Origin: Lepeophtheirus salmonis
Taxonomy: Eukaryota; Arthropoda; Copepoda; Siphonostomatoida; Caligidae
Direction: 5' to 3'
NCBI RefSeq assembly: GCF_016086655.4
Contig: NC_052135.2
Location: 22,472,363-22,536,362, forward strand
DNA length: 64,000 nt
Shown: one piece after another, positions 23,560 through 33,535 of the stretch
Position numbering within the stretch: position 1 is the stretch's first letter
Layout of the letters: each line of letters opens with the position of its first letter
Translations under genes and position numbers: made by a program
Notes under the pieces: model-generated
The model's database searches: none
What the model saw: only the letters and a program-made list of their open reading frames with translations
What the model was told of the DNA's origin: nothing

Positions 23560-23893
23560 GAAAATTGAATTCGTAATTAGAAAAATACTGGTTTCTTTTT
23601 GAATAGATCTCGTAGAGGCCAATATCTCATAGACATATTTGAGTAAATTATAGGTTTTTTTGTTCAAATTTGAGGGATGAGTTATATACAAGAATAGTTT
23701 GGAAGCTTACTTTGATTTAAGGGACTTATTATGACGATCAATTTTAGGTACTTTGAGTACAGCTTGTGGCCCCTCCAATGGACTTATCAGAATAATTTGT
23801 TGATAATTTATTAAAGAATACAGTTATAATCCACGTTCAATTTTGAAAAGTTACATTCTAGCTTGTTTTTGTGTTGCCGGGCCACATATTTAA
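23560..23893 (+). repeat. Family B repeat, 3' two thirds
   Basis: TTATGACGATCAATTTTAGG, AATAATTTGTTGATAATTTA and the right terminus GTTTTTGTGTTGCCGGGCCA lie in B-family order. The left terminus is not recognisable. Confidence 0.55.
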
Positions 23894-24306
23894 CTACTAA
23901 CTATCTCTATATAAAAGTTTTAATAATTATACTTTTGTTTGGTTTTTAGTAGTGATGTGTCTCTTAGTGATAAGGTACAAAACTTATCATTCATTTCTCT
24001 ATTGTAATTAACTGTTCACTCCTGTTTCAGAACATTCTTAATACGTTTTATCTTTTCTTTAACTCTAATCTACTCTTTTAGGTTACTTTCTTAAAGAAAC
24101 ATTTATAAGAAATACATATTATAAAACCTTTTTACGGACGTTATAAATTGCATCATATTAAAGGCGAGACCATCTTGGGGGCGCATAGTTGGTATTTTTA
24201 CAACGTAAAGTGGACAAATTTCCAATCATTCTTGATGAAACTCCATCCTAATGGTTTTAAGAATAAATAAAAAAGATTTAACACATGTGTTGTACTATAC
24301 CCCAAG
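23894..24306. other. Gene-free stretch
   Basis: No gene or repeat is recognised between the B copy and the mariner element. Confidence 0.35.
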
Positions 24307-25027
24307 GGTCGTTTGAAAAGTCTGTACAAATTCCAAGAGATGACACAACTGGTGTGTATCGAGGGCTATGTTTAGTTAGTAGCATCTTTGAGAAGAACAA
24401 CCACCAATTTTCAGCCAGATTTGTCCCAATCTTTATGTTTGAATCGAGGAATCGGCGAGAAAGATTACGGCGACTGTCTTTTGGATTCGCAAAGAATAAT
24501 TTTCATTGACTATCTGGAAAAGGGTAAAACTATTCAAGAAAAACTCCCACGATTGGCCCACAAAAAAGTCATTTTCCATCAACAATGCAACAGCTCACAC
24601 CTCAGGAGTTGTGGTTGCAAAGTTGATGGAAATAAAGGTTCCGACTGGAGATGCCCACAGGACTAGCAATCTCATGCATCTTCATTATTCTGTCACTTGT
24701 GCCCATATGGTCATTCTGAAAATTTCGTAAGCACTTATAAACTATTTTAATCGAAAGTGCAGGGTTTCCATAATGTTTATCAAGCTTCTTTTTATTCTCT
24801 GAGGCGTTTTGCCTTTCATAAAGTAATATCTAATCAACACACGAAAAGTCCATTTTTTGAAAGTCACTCCACTTCCTCAATTCAAACTAATACCAGACAA
24901 AAATAAATAGACCGATCGGGCTGAAAGTAGGTATGTGTTCTTCCAAGAGATGCTACTAACTAAACTTAACCTTGATACGCGCCATTAGTGCCATCTCTCG
25001 TATTTTGTACAGACTTTTCAAACGACC
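24307..25027 (+). mobile_element. Internally deleted mariner element (721 bp)
   Basis: Perfect 24-bp inverted ends beginning GGTCGTTTGAAAAGTCTGTA lie at 24307-24330 and 25004-25027. Between them, remnants of a mariner transposase read IDYLEKGKTI at about 24509-24538, then KKVIFHQ. A frameshift follows, then NNATAHTSGVVVAKLMEI, then a degenerate LMHLHYS segment. The catalytic GDETW block and the region between KGKTI and the HLAKKK motif are missing. The second catalytic Asp (HQD in the family) is Asn, and the third is lost. The element cannot encode an active enzyme, though its intact ends might still be bound in trans. TA is present outside both ends, but the subterminal bases differ. Confidence 0.85.
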
Positions 25028-25174
25028 ATCGTACTTGATATTTGAATAAAAAGTAAGCAATATATCCTAAAAATCTCTACAAAATGGCTAGATTTTTACA
25101 ATTTTTTTTTGATCGATTAGTGATGATAAAAGTAGAATAAATAGAAAAAAATTCCTGATTTCATTTGTAATAGT

Positions 25175-25490
25175 TCATTTAATCTACAATATAAAAATAA
25201 AATTGTATAATGATGTTACTTATAACATAATTTTAATACATTTTAGGGTCAGATATATTTATAACAAAACTAGAAATAGGGGGATATATTTTTGATAGAC
25301 AATAAGGTCCAAGTCTTTTTATTTGTTGGTTCCATTTTGACATCTAATAGTTCTCCATTTTCCTTAACATTGATAAAAAAAAGTTTTTATAATTTTATGA
25401 AACTTGTTTGTTGAGGTCCCTAAAATGGCCAACATCAACAATGCTTTCATGAGATTGAAACGCTCTATAGGAAATAATGTAGTTCACCCA
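25175..25490 (-). repeat. Family D repeat copy 2
   Basis: On the minus strand it reads AAGCATTGTTGATGTTGGCC, ATTTTAGGGACCTCAACAAA, GATGTCAAAATGGAACC, ATATATCCCCCTATTTC, in the same order as 4238-4490 and 48603-48860. Confidence 0.65.
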
Positions 25491-26588
25491 TGTCATCATG
25501 ATACGTGGTTCCATGTAATCGTTGAGGTTATATTAATTCTCAAGATCTCAGAACAGACAAAAATAATGTATGAGTCATAAATGGCTTAGTTCATTTTACA
25601 TATTATACTTTATATTATATTTATTATCTTGTATGTACATTGTACAATTCTTCCGTATTTTTCCTCCAAAAGGTAATAATGTTAATAGTATTCTTTGTAA
25701 GCTCTTTTGTAGCATTCACGGAATTTGGCGTAGGACTTATTTCTGCTCCTTTGTAGAACATAAATTATTTTGGGCCATTATGTAGGTACTACAAAATAAA
25801 GGGAGATTTATCGTTTGAGATTAATGTCTCTCCCTGTCTTTGTATAATGATGGCCTATTCTCGGCTTTTCATGGACATATCGTCTTTAATAATGCTGTGC
25901 CCAGTTCTGCCTTAATAAAAGTTAAAGTCATTCAGGGATTGGGATGTCCATTCCAATTAAATGTTTTACTTACCCTTGACCCTCCCCTCCATTTTAAACT
26001 TTTCTGTCGCTCTTTAAGATTTTAGCTGGAAAAAAGTTGCAATGCCCCCCAATTTGTTCTAATAATACTGAATATTCTCTATACTGGTGTAGTAGTTTCA
26101 ATGTTCAATCTTTTTAAAATAATAAATTAGATTATATAATATAAAGTACTTAATATCTACCAAAGTCAAAATAATATGTGTCCGTATTATTGTATTGCAT
26201 TATAATGAAAAAAGTAATATTTTCGCAAGATTTGTATCATGCTCTTAATACAGGTGAAGTGTCAACATAAAAGCAGGACGGAATTATTTTTGTGAAAATA
26301 GATCAGAAAGCTAAAATAATAGATTAAGTTTTGTTCTTTAACAAAAAAAAAAAATTAAAAAACCTCTTTAAGGCCTTAAATCTTTAATGAGAAGATTATT
26401 AAAAAGTTAATAACAGCCTTATACTGACAAATAATATTTGGCTGATAGAAGGGTGCATAATGGCCAGTAAAAAAAAATGATCCTTTCTTACGAAGTAAAA
26501 TAGTTAGAAATTTCTTTTTCCGATTTTTTCTTTGATTTTGACACTTCAAATATCTGATAGATCATTTGCTTAGTATGATATCAACATT
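25491..26588. other. Gene-free stretch
   Basis: No gene is recognised. Frames at 25570-25785 and 25840-26025 (+) have no family features and ordinary AT-rich composition. Confidence 0.4.
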
Positions 26589-26672
26589 TTTAGGAAAAAT
26601 CCCAGGACAAATCTTAATTCTGGACTGAACCAAAAAAAAAAAAAAAAAAATTGGGACCAGCACAACACTACT
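26589..26672 (+). repeat. Family A terminal fragment
   Basis: TCTGGACTGAACC, an A run (26632-26650) and GGGACCAGCACAACACTA resemble the right end of family A (GTGTTG-type terminus followed by TA). The left part is absent. Confidence 0.4.
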
Positions 26673-26721
26673 TCTTAAGGTCTATAATAAGATGATCTAT
26701 AAACAAATTATATATTATAAT

Positions 26722-26890
26722 ATATGTGGCCCTTTAACACAAAAACAAGGTAGAATTATTTTTCTCAAAATTGAGGGTGTATTACATTTGTATTCTTTTA
26801 CGAATTATTGTCAACTTTTATCAACAAATTAAAGCAATTAAATTACCCAAAGTTGAAGGATAATTTTCTTGGGTATCTTAAGTTATCCAA
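26722..26890 (-). repeat. Family B repeat, terminal part
   Basis: The minus-strand right terminus appears as TATGTGGCCCTTTAACACAA, followed by ACAAGGTAGAATTATTTTTC, AAAATTGAGGGTGTATTAC and TTGTCAACTTTTATCAAC. The other end is missing. Confidence 0.6.
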
Positions 26891-27029
26891 CAAATTTCCC
26901 TTTAGGTAGTATATGTAACAGATCAAAATCGGGGATCTTGCAAGATGCTCGGAAATCTATAAAGTTTCAAATAAAGTGGTCATTTTAAGTTCAATTACAT
27001 TATCGGGTTAAATGATTGTGGGTAATTTG

Positions 27030-27560
27030 ATTATTAAACAATTCATTGCAAGGAATTTGATCATTAAGGATTTGATGATGAATTTCATTGTAAACAATTT
27101 GATAATCTAGATATTTTCATTGAAATTTATATTGTATTCAGACAATCAAATTATTGTATGATAAGAAACTGTCGCGAGAAACTCTATTTTATTTTGCATA
27201 ATATATTTCAGCCAACAATTTGTGCAAGTGGTCCCTAAGGGGGTCAAAACCTATCGGCACAATTATCTTGAGTATCTAGGACCTAATTTAATATATTAAA
27301 AACTCTATGGGTTACGGAAGTGAACTCCTTGTCAACAAGACGGATCAAAACCTATCGCCACCTCTTCTTTGAGCATCCAGGACCCCTTTTAAAATACACC
27401 CCATTCACGAATTGTGCAGAAAACCCACAATATTCTGGTGGTGGAACATTACCCGTTGCCACCGCTTTCCTTAGCATCAATGATCTCTTTTAATATCCTA
27501 TAATACACCCCAGTCTATGGGGTGTGTAAGTGAACCGCTGCTCACATTGATAATCTGCTC
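27030..27560 (+). repeat. F1 left inverted arm with about 101-bp tandem units
   Basis: Unit landmarks are AAAACCTATCGCCACC, then TTGAGCATCCAGGACC, then a TTTTAAAATACACCCC-type box, then a GTGCAAGTG / GGAAGTGAACTCC box. The same landmarks appear in F2 at 55190-55530. The minus-strand frame 27631-27861 lies just inside the arm and has no recognisable content. Confidence 0.6.
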
Positions 27561-28482
27561 AGGACTGCCAAGAGTAACCGAGAGGAACTAATTACAAGCA
27601 AGCCGGATGATTCAACTCTCCTTATGTAGTTTAAATAGGCTGAGGTAGGACAGGAATGAATGTCCCAGTTCCAAGTATCGACTGTGGAAAAAAAAGATAT
27701 CCAATACGTCTTAACTCTTGTGATAGATGTTGTAGATTATGGACCATAAAGGGTGTCTTAAAACAGCTCAATCTAAGAAACCAATTTGAGCCTTGCAAGG
27801 AGTCATTCTTCATTGTTGACGAAGTTCCCTGAGAGAAGGTAGTTACATTGCGACTGACCACATCAATTCTGTTGGATATAAAATGGACAAGGCCTTAAGC
27901 AGTGCAATTGCACAAACTCCAAACAAATAAATTCATCTGCAAAAATAAGGGACACCTCAGAAAAAACAATTGGCATAATAACACATCATACTACAAAACT
28001 AGTTTATTTGGTTAATGTGTTGATGTTTAGGATATATCATGTAAAATATTTTGGTAAAAAATTAGATATGTTCAAAATCGGATTTTTGAAATGATTACAT
28101 TTTACGTTGAAAAGTATGTTTAAATAAGTTTTTTGTTTATGTATATTTTGAAGAAACTAATAAAATTTATATGAAGTATACAACCGTGTAGTTCGAATAT
28201 TATTAAATAGATTCAACAATTCTAATGTTAATTAGATCATTACTTGTTGCCGTTATCATCCTGATATAACCAAATTTTATCACGTTTATTCAAATTGCTC
28301 AATTTTTTTACATTTTAGTATTAAAAACACCTGAACCCTCCGGTTGGAGAGGAGTTGCTTGACGGTGCTTGGCCACCTCCAAAGTTTCACATACCTTTAC
28401 AGAGCCCTTTAAGTATAATACCAAAAAAAGTTCACGCCCTTTGAGTTGTTGGAATAAAGAGGGTCTTTTGATGCTCAGGGAA

Positions 28483-29057
28483 GCGTTGGCGGTGGGTAAT
28501 GATCCACCTTTTGGCCCCAGTAGCTCACTTGCACAAACCATGGGCTGAGGTGTATTATGGGATATTAAAAGGGGACGTTGACACCCAGGATAGCTGCGGC
28601 GATAGGTTTTGATCCCCTTTTTGAAAGTGGATTACTTGCGTAATCCGTGGGGGTTGGGTGTAATATAATATATTAGGTATGATTCTGGATATTCAATATA
28701 ATAGTTGCGATAGGTTTTTATCCCATTTAGGGACCAGTTGTCCACCTGCACAACCTGTTTCTCGCGACAATTTCTTATCTTACGATAGCTTAATTGTCTG
28801 AATACAATATAAATTTCAAATGACGTAAAATTTTTTTTAATGTTTGTACGTATTATGAGCGTTCTACACGTTTTGATGATATTGCGACAATTTTACTTAA
28901 AAATGCTACTTGAAGTGAGAATGAGTTGACCCGTACCTAAATATTAGACGGGCTGCAATCCAGCTCACGATCTACAGGTTGGACATCCCCGCACTAGATT
29001 ATCAAATTCCTTGCAATGAAATTGTAACATAATCAAATCCTTAAATAATCAAATTGT
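28483..29057 (-). repeat. F1 right inverted arm with 110-111-bp tandem units
   Basis: Three units begin GCGTTGGCGGTGGGTAATGA, GCTGCGGCGATAGGTTTTGA and GTTGCGATAGGTTTTTATCC. Each leads to a CACTTGCACAA or CACCTGCACAA box and a GGTGTATTATGGGATATTAA box. A block at 28819-28994 is absent from the left arm, so the arm has an insertion or the left arm a deletion. The minus-strand frame 28308-28541 is a shadow of the units. Confidence 0.6.
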
Positions 29058-29329
29058 TATATATTCAACTAAATCTATCTCGTAATTGGATGCATATGAT
29101 TATATCTTGGACTTCCCTAATTGCTGATGGAAGAAAATTCAAAGTTCAATTTCAGATAGCCACAGGAATTTGGTTTTCCAGCACTCCATTGTGGTAAATT
29201 ATTCAATACTATTAAACACGCTTTTTCGGAATGTCCACAATTACATATTCTGAGATCATTTATTCGTTTAAAGCTGAAGGGTCTGGAGGACAATAAATTA
29301 ATATAATAACGGGGATAATTCTATTTAGT

Positions 29330-29692
29330 ATGTCATCAAAAAAGAAAGAAATTAATCCTAAAGCTAGGTCGATATGGAATGCTTTATTAAATGTAAAGAG
29401 TTACCTAGCTAAGAATATAACTGTAGGAGAACCCGTGGTTGCGGAGGATATTCGTGCTATTTTTATTTCGGTGGTGGCAAGATATGGAGTGTTCGAGTTG
29501 AATACACCTAGAGCGATCGAGGGTACTTAGGACTGGGCCTCTGATATAATTCATCAAACGCATCAATACATTTTTGGCCTTTGCAGAAGATACTCAAACT
29601 TTTTAGAAAGACCAAAAAAACCCCAAAAAAAAACCGAGCTAGTTGTTGATTTAAAAGCAAATTTGCTATCAACATTGTTTGTATTTTATTGA
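29330..29692 (+). pseudogene. Unknown protein fragment within foldback F1, one in-frame stop
   Basis: ATG at 29330 opens a frame of 66 codons to a TAG at 29528-29530. The same frame then stays open for 53 more codons to TGA at 29690. Both halves look protein-like rather than AT-noise: a basic start (SSKKK), an amphipathic central part with VVAEDIRAIF and VVARYGVFEL, then after the TAG DWASDIIHQTHQYIFGLCRR and a Lys-rich PKKPQKK segment. GC content is higher than the flanks. I read it as one protein of about 120 residues or more with a nonsense change, carried by or inserted into F1. I do not recognise the family. It could be an element-encoded protein, part of a captured host gene, or a piece of another transposon. 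Confidence 0.4.
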
Positions 29693-29751
29693 TTTTAGAT
29701 GCTAATTTTTTTAATTTAGATGTATGAATATTTTATGTTTGAAGGGCTTAA

Positions 29752-29816
29752 TCTGGTGAAGAAATTTTAAATTATAATGTTTAATGATGATATTTTTGTA
29801 ATGTATCTTCACCAGA
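29752..29816 (+). other. Inverted repeat after the unknown frame
   Basis: TCTGGTGAAGA (29752-29762) and TCTTCACCAGA (29806-29816) form a perfect 11-bp stem with a 43-base loop, followed by AAATAAAAAT text near 29861. It may be a subterminal stem of an inserted element. Confidence 0.4.
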
Positions 29817-29939
29817 AATTTTTTAGATAATTCTAATTTTTTATAAATTATTTTCTGTCTAAATAAAAATTAAAAAAATAAAAGTATATATGTTCAAATT
29901 ACCCACAATCACTCTACCTGATTATGCCCATAATGTATG

Positions 29940-30040
29940 TATTACACGAAGTAAAAATAAATAAATACATATACTGGAATTTTCTCCTTTGCTTGATTTT
30001 TGTTCGAGATTATTTTTATGTTGACGTACCGTATTTAAGA
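29940..30040 (-). repeat. Family B terminal fragment
   Basis: CTTGATTTTTGTTCGAGATT and ATTTTTATGTTGACGTACCG, read on the minus strand, give the left B terminus (GTACGTCAACATAAAAA). The rest of the element is missing. Confidence 0.5.
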
Positions 30041-30479
30041 TCCCTGAATGCCTCATCATCAAAAATATTCAAATACATACTGTGGAACATATCGATTCTA
30101 TGAAGTTCTTTAGAACAAGATTCTCAAAGATTTATTATCATGTACTCATCTGTCAATCAAGAACTCCCGTAGGGTATCCTAGTATATACAATCCACATAC
30201 ATATTATATACTGTAAAAACACAGCTGCACAGAAATAAAATATTTACAATAGTGCTGATATATTGTCTTGGTAGTCCGGAAAAAAGTAAAGCAGGATTAC
30301 TTTGGGTGTGTACCTATCCAAATAAATAATATGGAAATTCCCTGGTTATAAGTTATTTAACCATGAGTGTCGATATTTATAGTGCTCTTGATCTCCATTA
30401 ACATTATGTCATCAGAATAAAATTTAAAAAAGCGAACTTCAATCAGTGCAGGGACATTAGTTTAAGTGATTCCGTGTGT
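30041..30479. other. Gene-free stretch
   Basis: I see nothing recognisable here. Confidence 0.35.
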
Positions 30480-30612
30480 TAGTGTTGTGTCTTGGCCAAT
30501 GACCGATTTTTTTAACGGCGTTGTCTTAAGTGATTTTTTTCTAGACCAATTTCACTAAAAAGGATAAGTGTCTGAAACCGGACTAGGATTTCCCGACCGA
30601 AATCCAACACTA
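30480..30612 (+). mobile_element. Minimal family A derivative (133 bp)
   Basis: It begins TAGTGTTGTGTCTTGGCC and ends CCGAAATCCAACACTA. Both ends of family A are present with TA on each side, but the roughly 400-bp middle is reduced to about 100 bp. It looks like a deletion derivative that kept its termini. Confidence 0.55.
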
Positions 30613-31660
30613 TTCTGTAGATCATTTGACAATATTTACTCTTTTTTATGACAAGAGGAGTCGATGAATGAAAAAAAGTAATATTATATTCTCAAGAGAA
30701 AAGGTGGTCATTGGCTGAAGAAGTCCATTTGAATGCATAGTCTATTTTTCCACTTGATTAATCTAATATCATTCATTATGTACAGTCATAAATTATGTTA
30801 TATGTATGTGTAATGAGAAAATCTCAGGAAAATGATGTTGCGGGTCTCTTTCTTGTGTTTTGATGATATTTATAGGACACATCATCATCTATGTATGTAA
30901 ATAGGAAAAACTAGATAAATAATAGTATGGAACAGTTTTATAAGCAATATATTCATACATATTATCCCTAAAGATTTGTTCTGAATCATACAAACAAAAT
31001 TATTAGTTAGTATTATTCGACGTTATTTGTTTTGTTCTATTGAATAGGATAACAATGAAAGATAGAGAAGTTGAAGGTCCAACATCCAAACAAAAAAATG
31101 ACATCTAATAATTTTAAAATAAATAACAAGCAAGTTAAAAGATGTCTGTTATAACTTAAAGATCTAGCAAGTAAAAATATATTTAGTTTGAATATTATCA
31201 TGAAAGATTCGACAGACGTATGTTTTCATGAACGTTACAGATTGTATTATAAACGAAGTGGAGCAATTTTGGGGACCTACATTGAATGAGAGCCAATGCT
31301 ATTGCTGGCTCGTCATTAAGGCGAGGGGGGGGAGGGGGCTTTACGTCAAAAATAATCTACAACCGTAATGTAAATAGGTTTATTATATATATATATATAT
31401 GATAAAGACCAAAAGGTGTTTGTGACGCCACTGGTCCTGGTGGATGGTAGGATTTTTCAAATTGTTTCAACTGACGTTTAATTTTTTTCAACTTTAATAT
31501 GAGGTGCCTTTTTTTAATTTTTTTAAAATTCCTATCGATCTGATGGAATTACCTAAATTTCAGAGTAGTACATTAAAATCTGAACACTTTGAATTTTAAT
31601 CTTTAACAAGATATAATTTATTAATTAACAATATAATTTCCACAAAATTGATACTATAAA
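30613..31660. other. Gene-free stretch
   Basis: It contains a G-rich tract (about 31323-31338) and an AT microsatellite (about 31385-31400). No gene is recognised. Confidence 0.4.
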
Positions 31661-31664
31661 AAGA

Positions 31665-32230
31665 TGTGTGTCTGAGCTCTCTTTTCATTAATGTAGTCGC
31701 CCACAGCGGTAATGGTGGCTACCAGGCGGTGGCGGAAGGCCTAGCACCTGCTACTGAAGTAGTCCTCTGTCATAACGTCCTAGTGCTGGCTGCTGACAGT
31801 GGCTGTAAGGGCCTTAGGGTTTGGATGACAGAAACTGCAGTTCCTCCCCCCGACGTGCACCCAAAAGGTGTAGTCGAGGGGATTGGTATTAGGGCTGTAG
31901 GGGGGGTCATTTCCACCTTCACAAGGCACTTTCCATCCACTTTTTTGATAGCTCTTTCGGCAGTCTGTTGTGAAACTCCGAGATCTCTTGCATGAACCCT
32001 CATGGACATGAGGGGATTAGAGATAGGCAATCTTCTCTAGCTCATATGGATCCAGTTTGGCGTTTTTGATAGATCCCTTCTTCCTCCCCAACGGTTCGGA
32101 CTTGCTGATGACATAGACAATGCTCCTGGAGACGCCACACTGCTTGGAGTGTACAAATGGAAATTCGTCAATCACGTTCTAGTGTCATTTTCTCGACTTT
32201 TACGTAAGTTAGAGAGCTCAGGTCTTTGTT
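31665..32230 (-). pseudogene. Internally deleted Tc1/mariner-family transposase relic
   Basis: Read on the minus strand, an N-terminal part gives CGVSRSIVYVIS, LGRKKGSIKNAKLDP and, after a frameshift near 32020, SMRVHARDLGVSQQTAERA and IKKVDGKCLVKVE. This is a paired-type helix-turn-helix DNA-binding region. It runs straight into PPYSPNTNPLDYTFW at a run of seven C (plus-strand G run near 31900), then AFRHRLVATITAVGDYINE. The join therefore fuses the DNA-binding half to the last catalytic block and removes the first two catalytic aspartates. The Asp of NPLD is kept; SPD has become SPN. Stops and two frame changes show it is dead. Full-length members of this type encode about 350 residues. Overlapping plus-strand frames here are shadows. 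Confidence 0.8.
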
Positions 32231-32339
32231 TGTTTTGTAACTCATTATTTGTGCTCTAATATATCGAAATATGAATTAATTTCAATCACTCCACCTTAAT
32301 TAGTTATTTAATTTAATTGTACGCGGTCGATACAAGTAG

Positions 32340-32505
32340 ACAAGTTAGTATTACAATTAATCCACCTGACCTAGGAATTGTCTTTGAAGTCAATATACGA
32401 TATATGTCTCCTTCTCTAGGAGCGACTGAGTATCGAACTTACGTACATTGAGTACCAGAAAATAACTTTTCCAAGCAAGTTTTCCATTGAGCTACGTTGC
32501 TTCAA
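32340..32505 (-). repeat. tRNA-derived SINE
   Basis: On the minus strand an A box TAGCTCAATGG (32494-32484) and a B box GTTCGATAC (32438-32430) match the RNA polymerase III internal promoter consensus (TRGYNNANNGG and GWTCRANNC). Their starts are 56 bp apart. That is wider than in most tRNAs but close to class II tRNAs with a long variable arm. The head is preceded by GCAACG and followed by a roughly 80-bp unrelated body that recurs at 4518-4615. This is not a functional tRNA: no paired acceptor stem is seen. Confidence 0.6.
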
Positions 32506-32654
32506 ATAATGAAAAGATCCATATTTAAAATTTATAAAAATACAGGCCCTTTCATTCCATCACCAAAATTTTTTAAAGGCCTTTCTTAATTAAATTCGGT
32601 TCATCTTTAATATAAAATCACGTTTTTTTAAATATAAATGTACTTACTTCAAAT

Positions 32655-32720
32655 TGTCAGGGTTACCAAGTTTATTTTTTTATATTCTCAAAAGCCTATG
32701 ATTGATAATCTTATAAATAA
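32655..32720 (-). repeat. Family C terminal fragment
   Basis: AAATTGTCAGGGTTACCAAG and TCAAAAGCCTATGATTGATA resemble the C end seen at 53805-53880 and 1-75. Confidence 0.35.
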
Positions 32721-32924
32721 TAGGATACAAGGGAATAATTAATAGATAACTTACAAAAAGCATAGGAATTTATTATGATGATTTGGCGATACCATTGTAA
32801 AAATCAATGGCTGTTTTTTTTTTTTACATAATAATAGATCTTTAAATTGTGATTTTTAATGTGGCACACTGAAAACTACATTCTACTCAATATAGTCCTG
32901 TCACTCTAAAAGGGTGGGTAACTT

Positions 32925-33195
32925 CTTGTCTACATTACATATACGAATGATAATGTATATGTAATAACATATTTTTAGTACATTTTATTATGATTTGATA
33001 TAACATATAATAAAGCTAGACGTTAGGGAGATTTATATTTTTATTTGCTGGTCCCATTTTGACATTCAAATACACGGCAGTAATTCACCATTGTTCCTAA
33101 TCTTGATGAAAAAAGGATTTGTATTCATGCATGTAAATATTGATTGTTTAGCCTCTCAAGCAATGTTGACATATCATGCAAACGCTTGATAAAAA
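32925..33195 (-). repeat. Family D repeat copy 3
   Basis: On the minus strand: TTGCATGATATGTCAACATT, GCTTGAGAGGCTAAACAATC, TTAGGAACAATGGTGAATTA and TGTCAAAATGGGACCAG, in D-family order. It is the most diverged D copy. Confidence 0.5.
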
Positions 33196-33244
33196 GAAAT
33201 GTAAAGAATATGACCTGCCGGTAAGCTAAAAAAGAAATCGAAAA

Positions 33245-33535
33245 ATGACGTGACAATTTGAAGAGACGTTATAGAACGTTTCATTAGACTAGCTGCAAGC
33301 AACAGGGTGATGAAGGAAATAAACACAAATGCCACTACTCCTTATATAGCAATAGATGTCAATCTATAATTCCACTAAGAGTCTAACAAAGACTTAACCG
33401 TATAACTCCACAACAAATTCTCACTGTTGCTGTTCTTCTTTCACGATCTAGTGTTTACTTTATACTTAGATCTTCTCTTTCCATGACTAATTAATGATAA
33501 CAAGTTTTGGAAAATAAAAAAACACTGTTCATGTT
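33245..33535 (+). repeat. Family C repeat, near full length
   Basis: CAATTTGAAGAGACG, CGTTTCATTAGACTAGCTGC, AAGCAACAGGGTGATGAAGG, AAATAAACACAAATGCCACT, CTCCACAACAAATTCTCACT and TTTACTTTATACTTAGATCT lie in the family order. The same order is seen at 38095, 40030 and 46770 (+) and inverted at 43205 and 53560. Confidence 0.65.

Larger units (their letters stand above)
26998..29926. mobile_element. Foldback element F1 with tandem units in its inverted arms
   Basis: The tips are inverted copies: CATTATCGGGTTAAATGATT... at 26998 and ...ATCACTCTACCTGATTATG ending 29926. They share CAAATTACCCACAATCA. Further in, the left arm (27030-27560) and right arm (28483-29057) are inverted: TTTGATAATCTAG against CTAGATTATCAAA, TATTGTATTCAGACAAT against its complement, and CTGTCGCGAGAAA against TTTCTCGCGACA. 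The arms contain tandem units with starts at 28483, 28593 and 28704 (110-111 bp). In the left arm AAAACCTATCGSCAC recurs every 101 bp (27246, 27347, about 27448). An extra block (29058-29894) separates the right arm from its tip. The layout is that of foldback-type DNA transposons, but no transposase is recognised. Confidence 0.65.

Noticed and set aside
27240..28760. CRISPR-like array, because of regularly spaced repeats
   Set aside because: The roughly 110-bp units are diverged tandem repeats without distinct spacers, arranged as inverted arms in a eukaryotic-type region.
31323..31338. CpG-island or G-quadruplex promoter
   Set aside because: It is a single short G run with no transcript or gene nearby.
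31666..31995. 109-codon plus-strand frame with good-looking composition
   Set aside because: It is antisense to the Tc1/mariner relic, whose minus-strand motifs explain the composition.
32430..32500. A functional tRNA gene on the minus strand
   Set aside because: A and B boxes are present, but there is no paired acceptor or anticodon stem that I can draw, and the sequence continues into a repeated body. SINE is the better reading.
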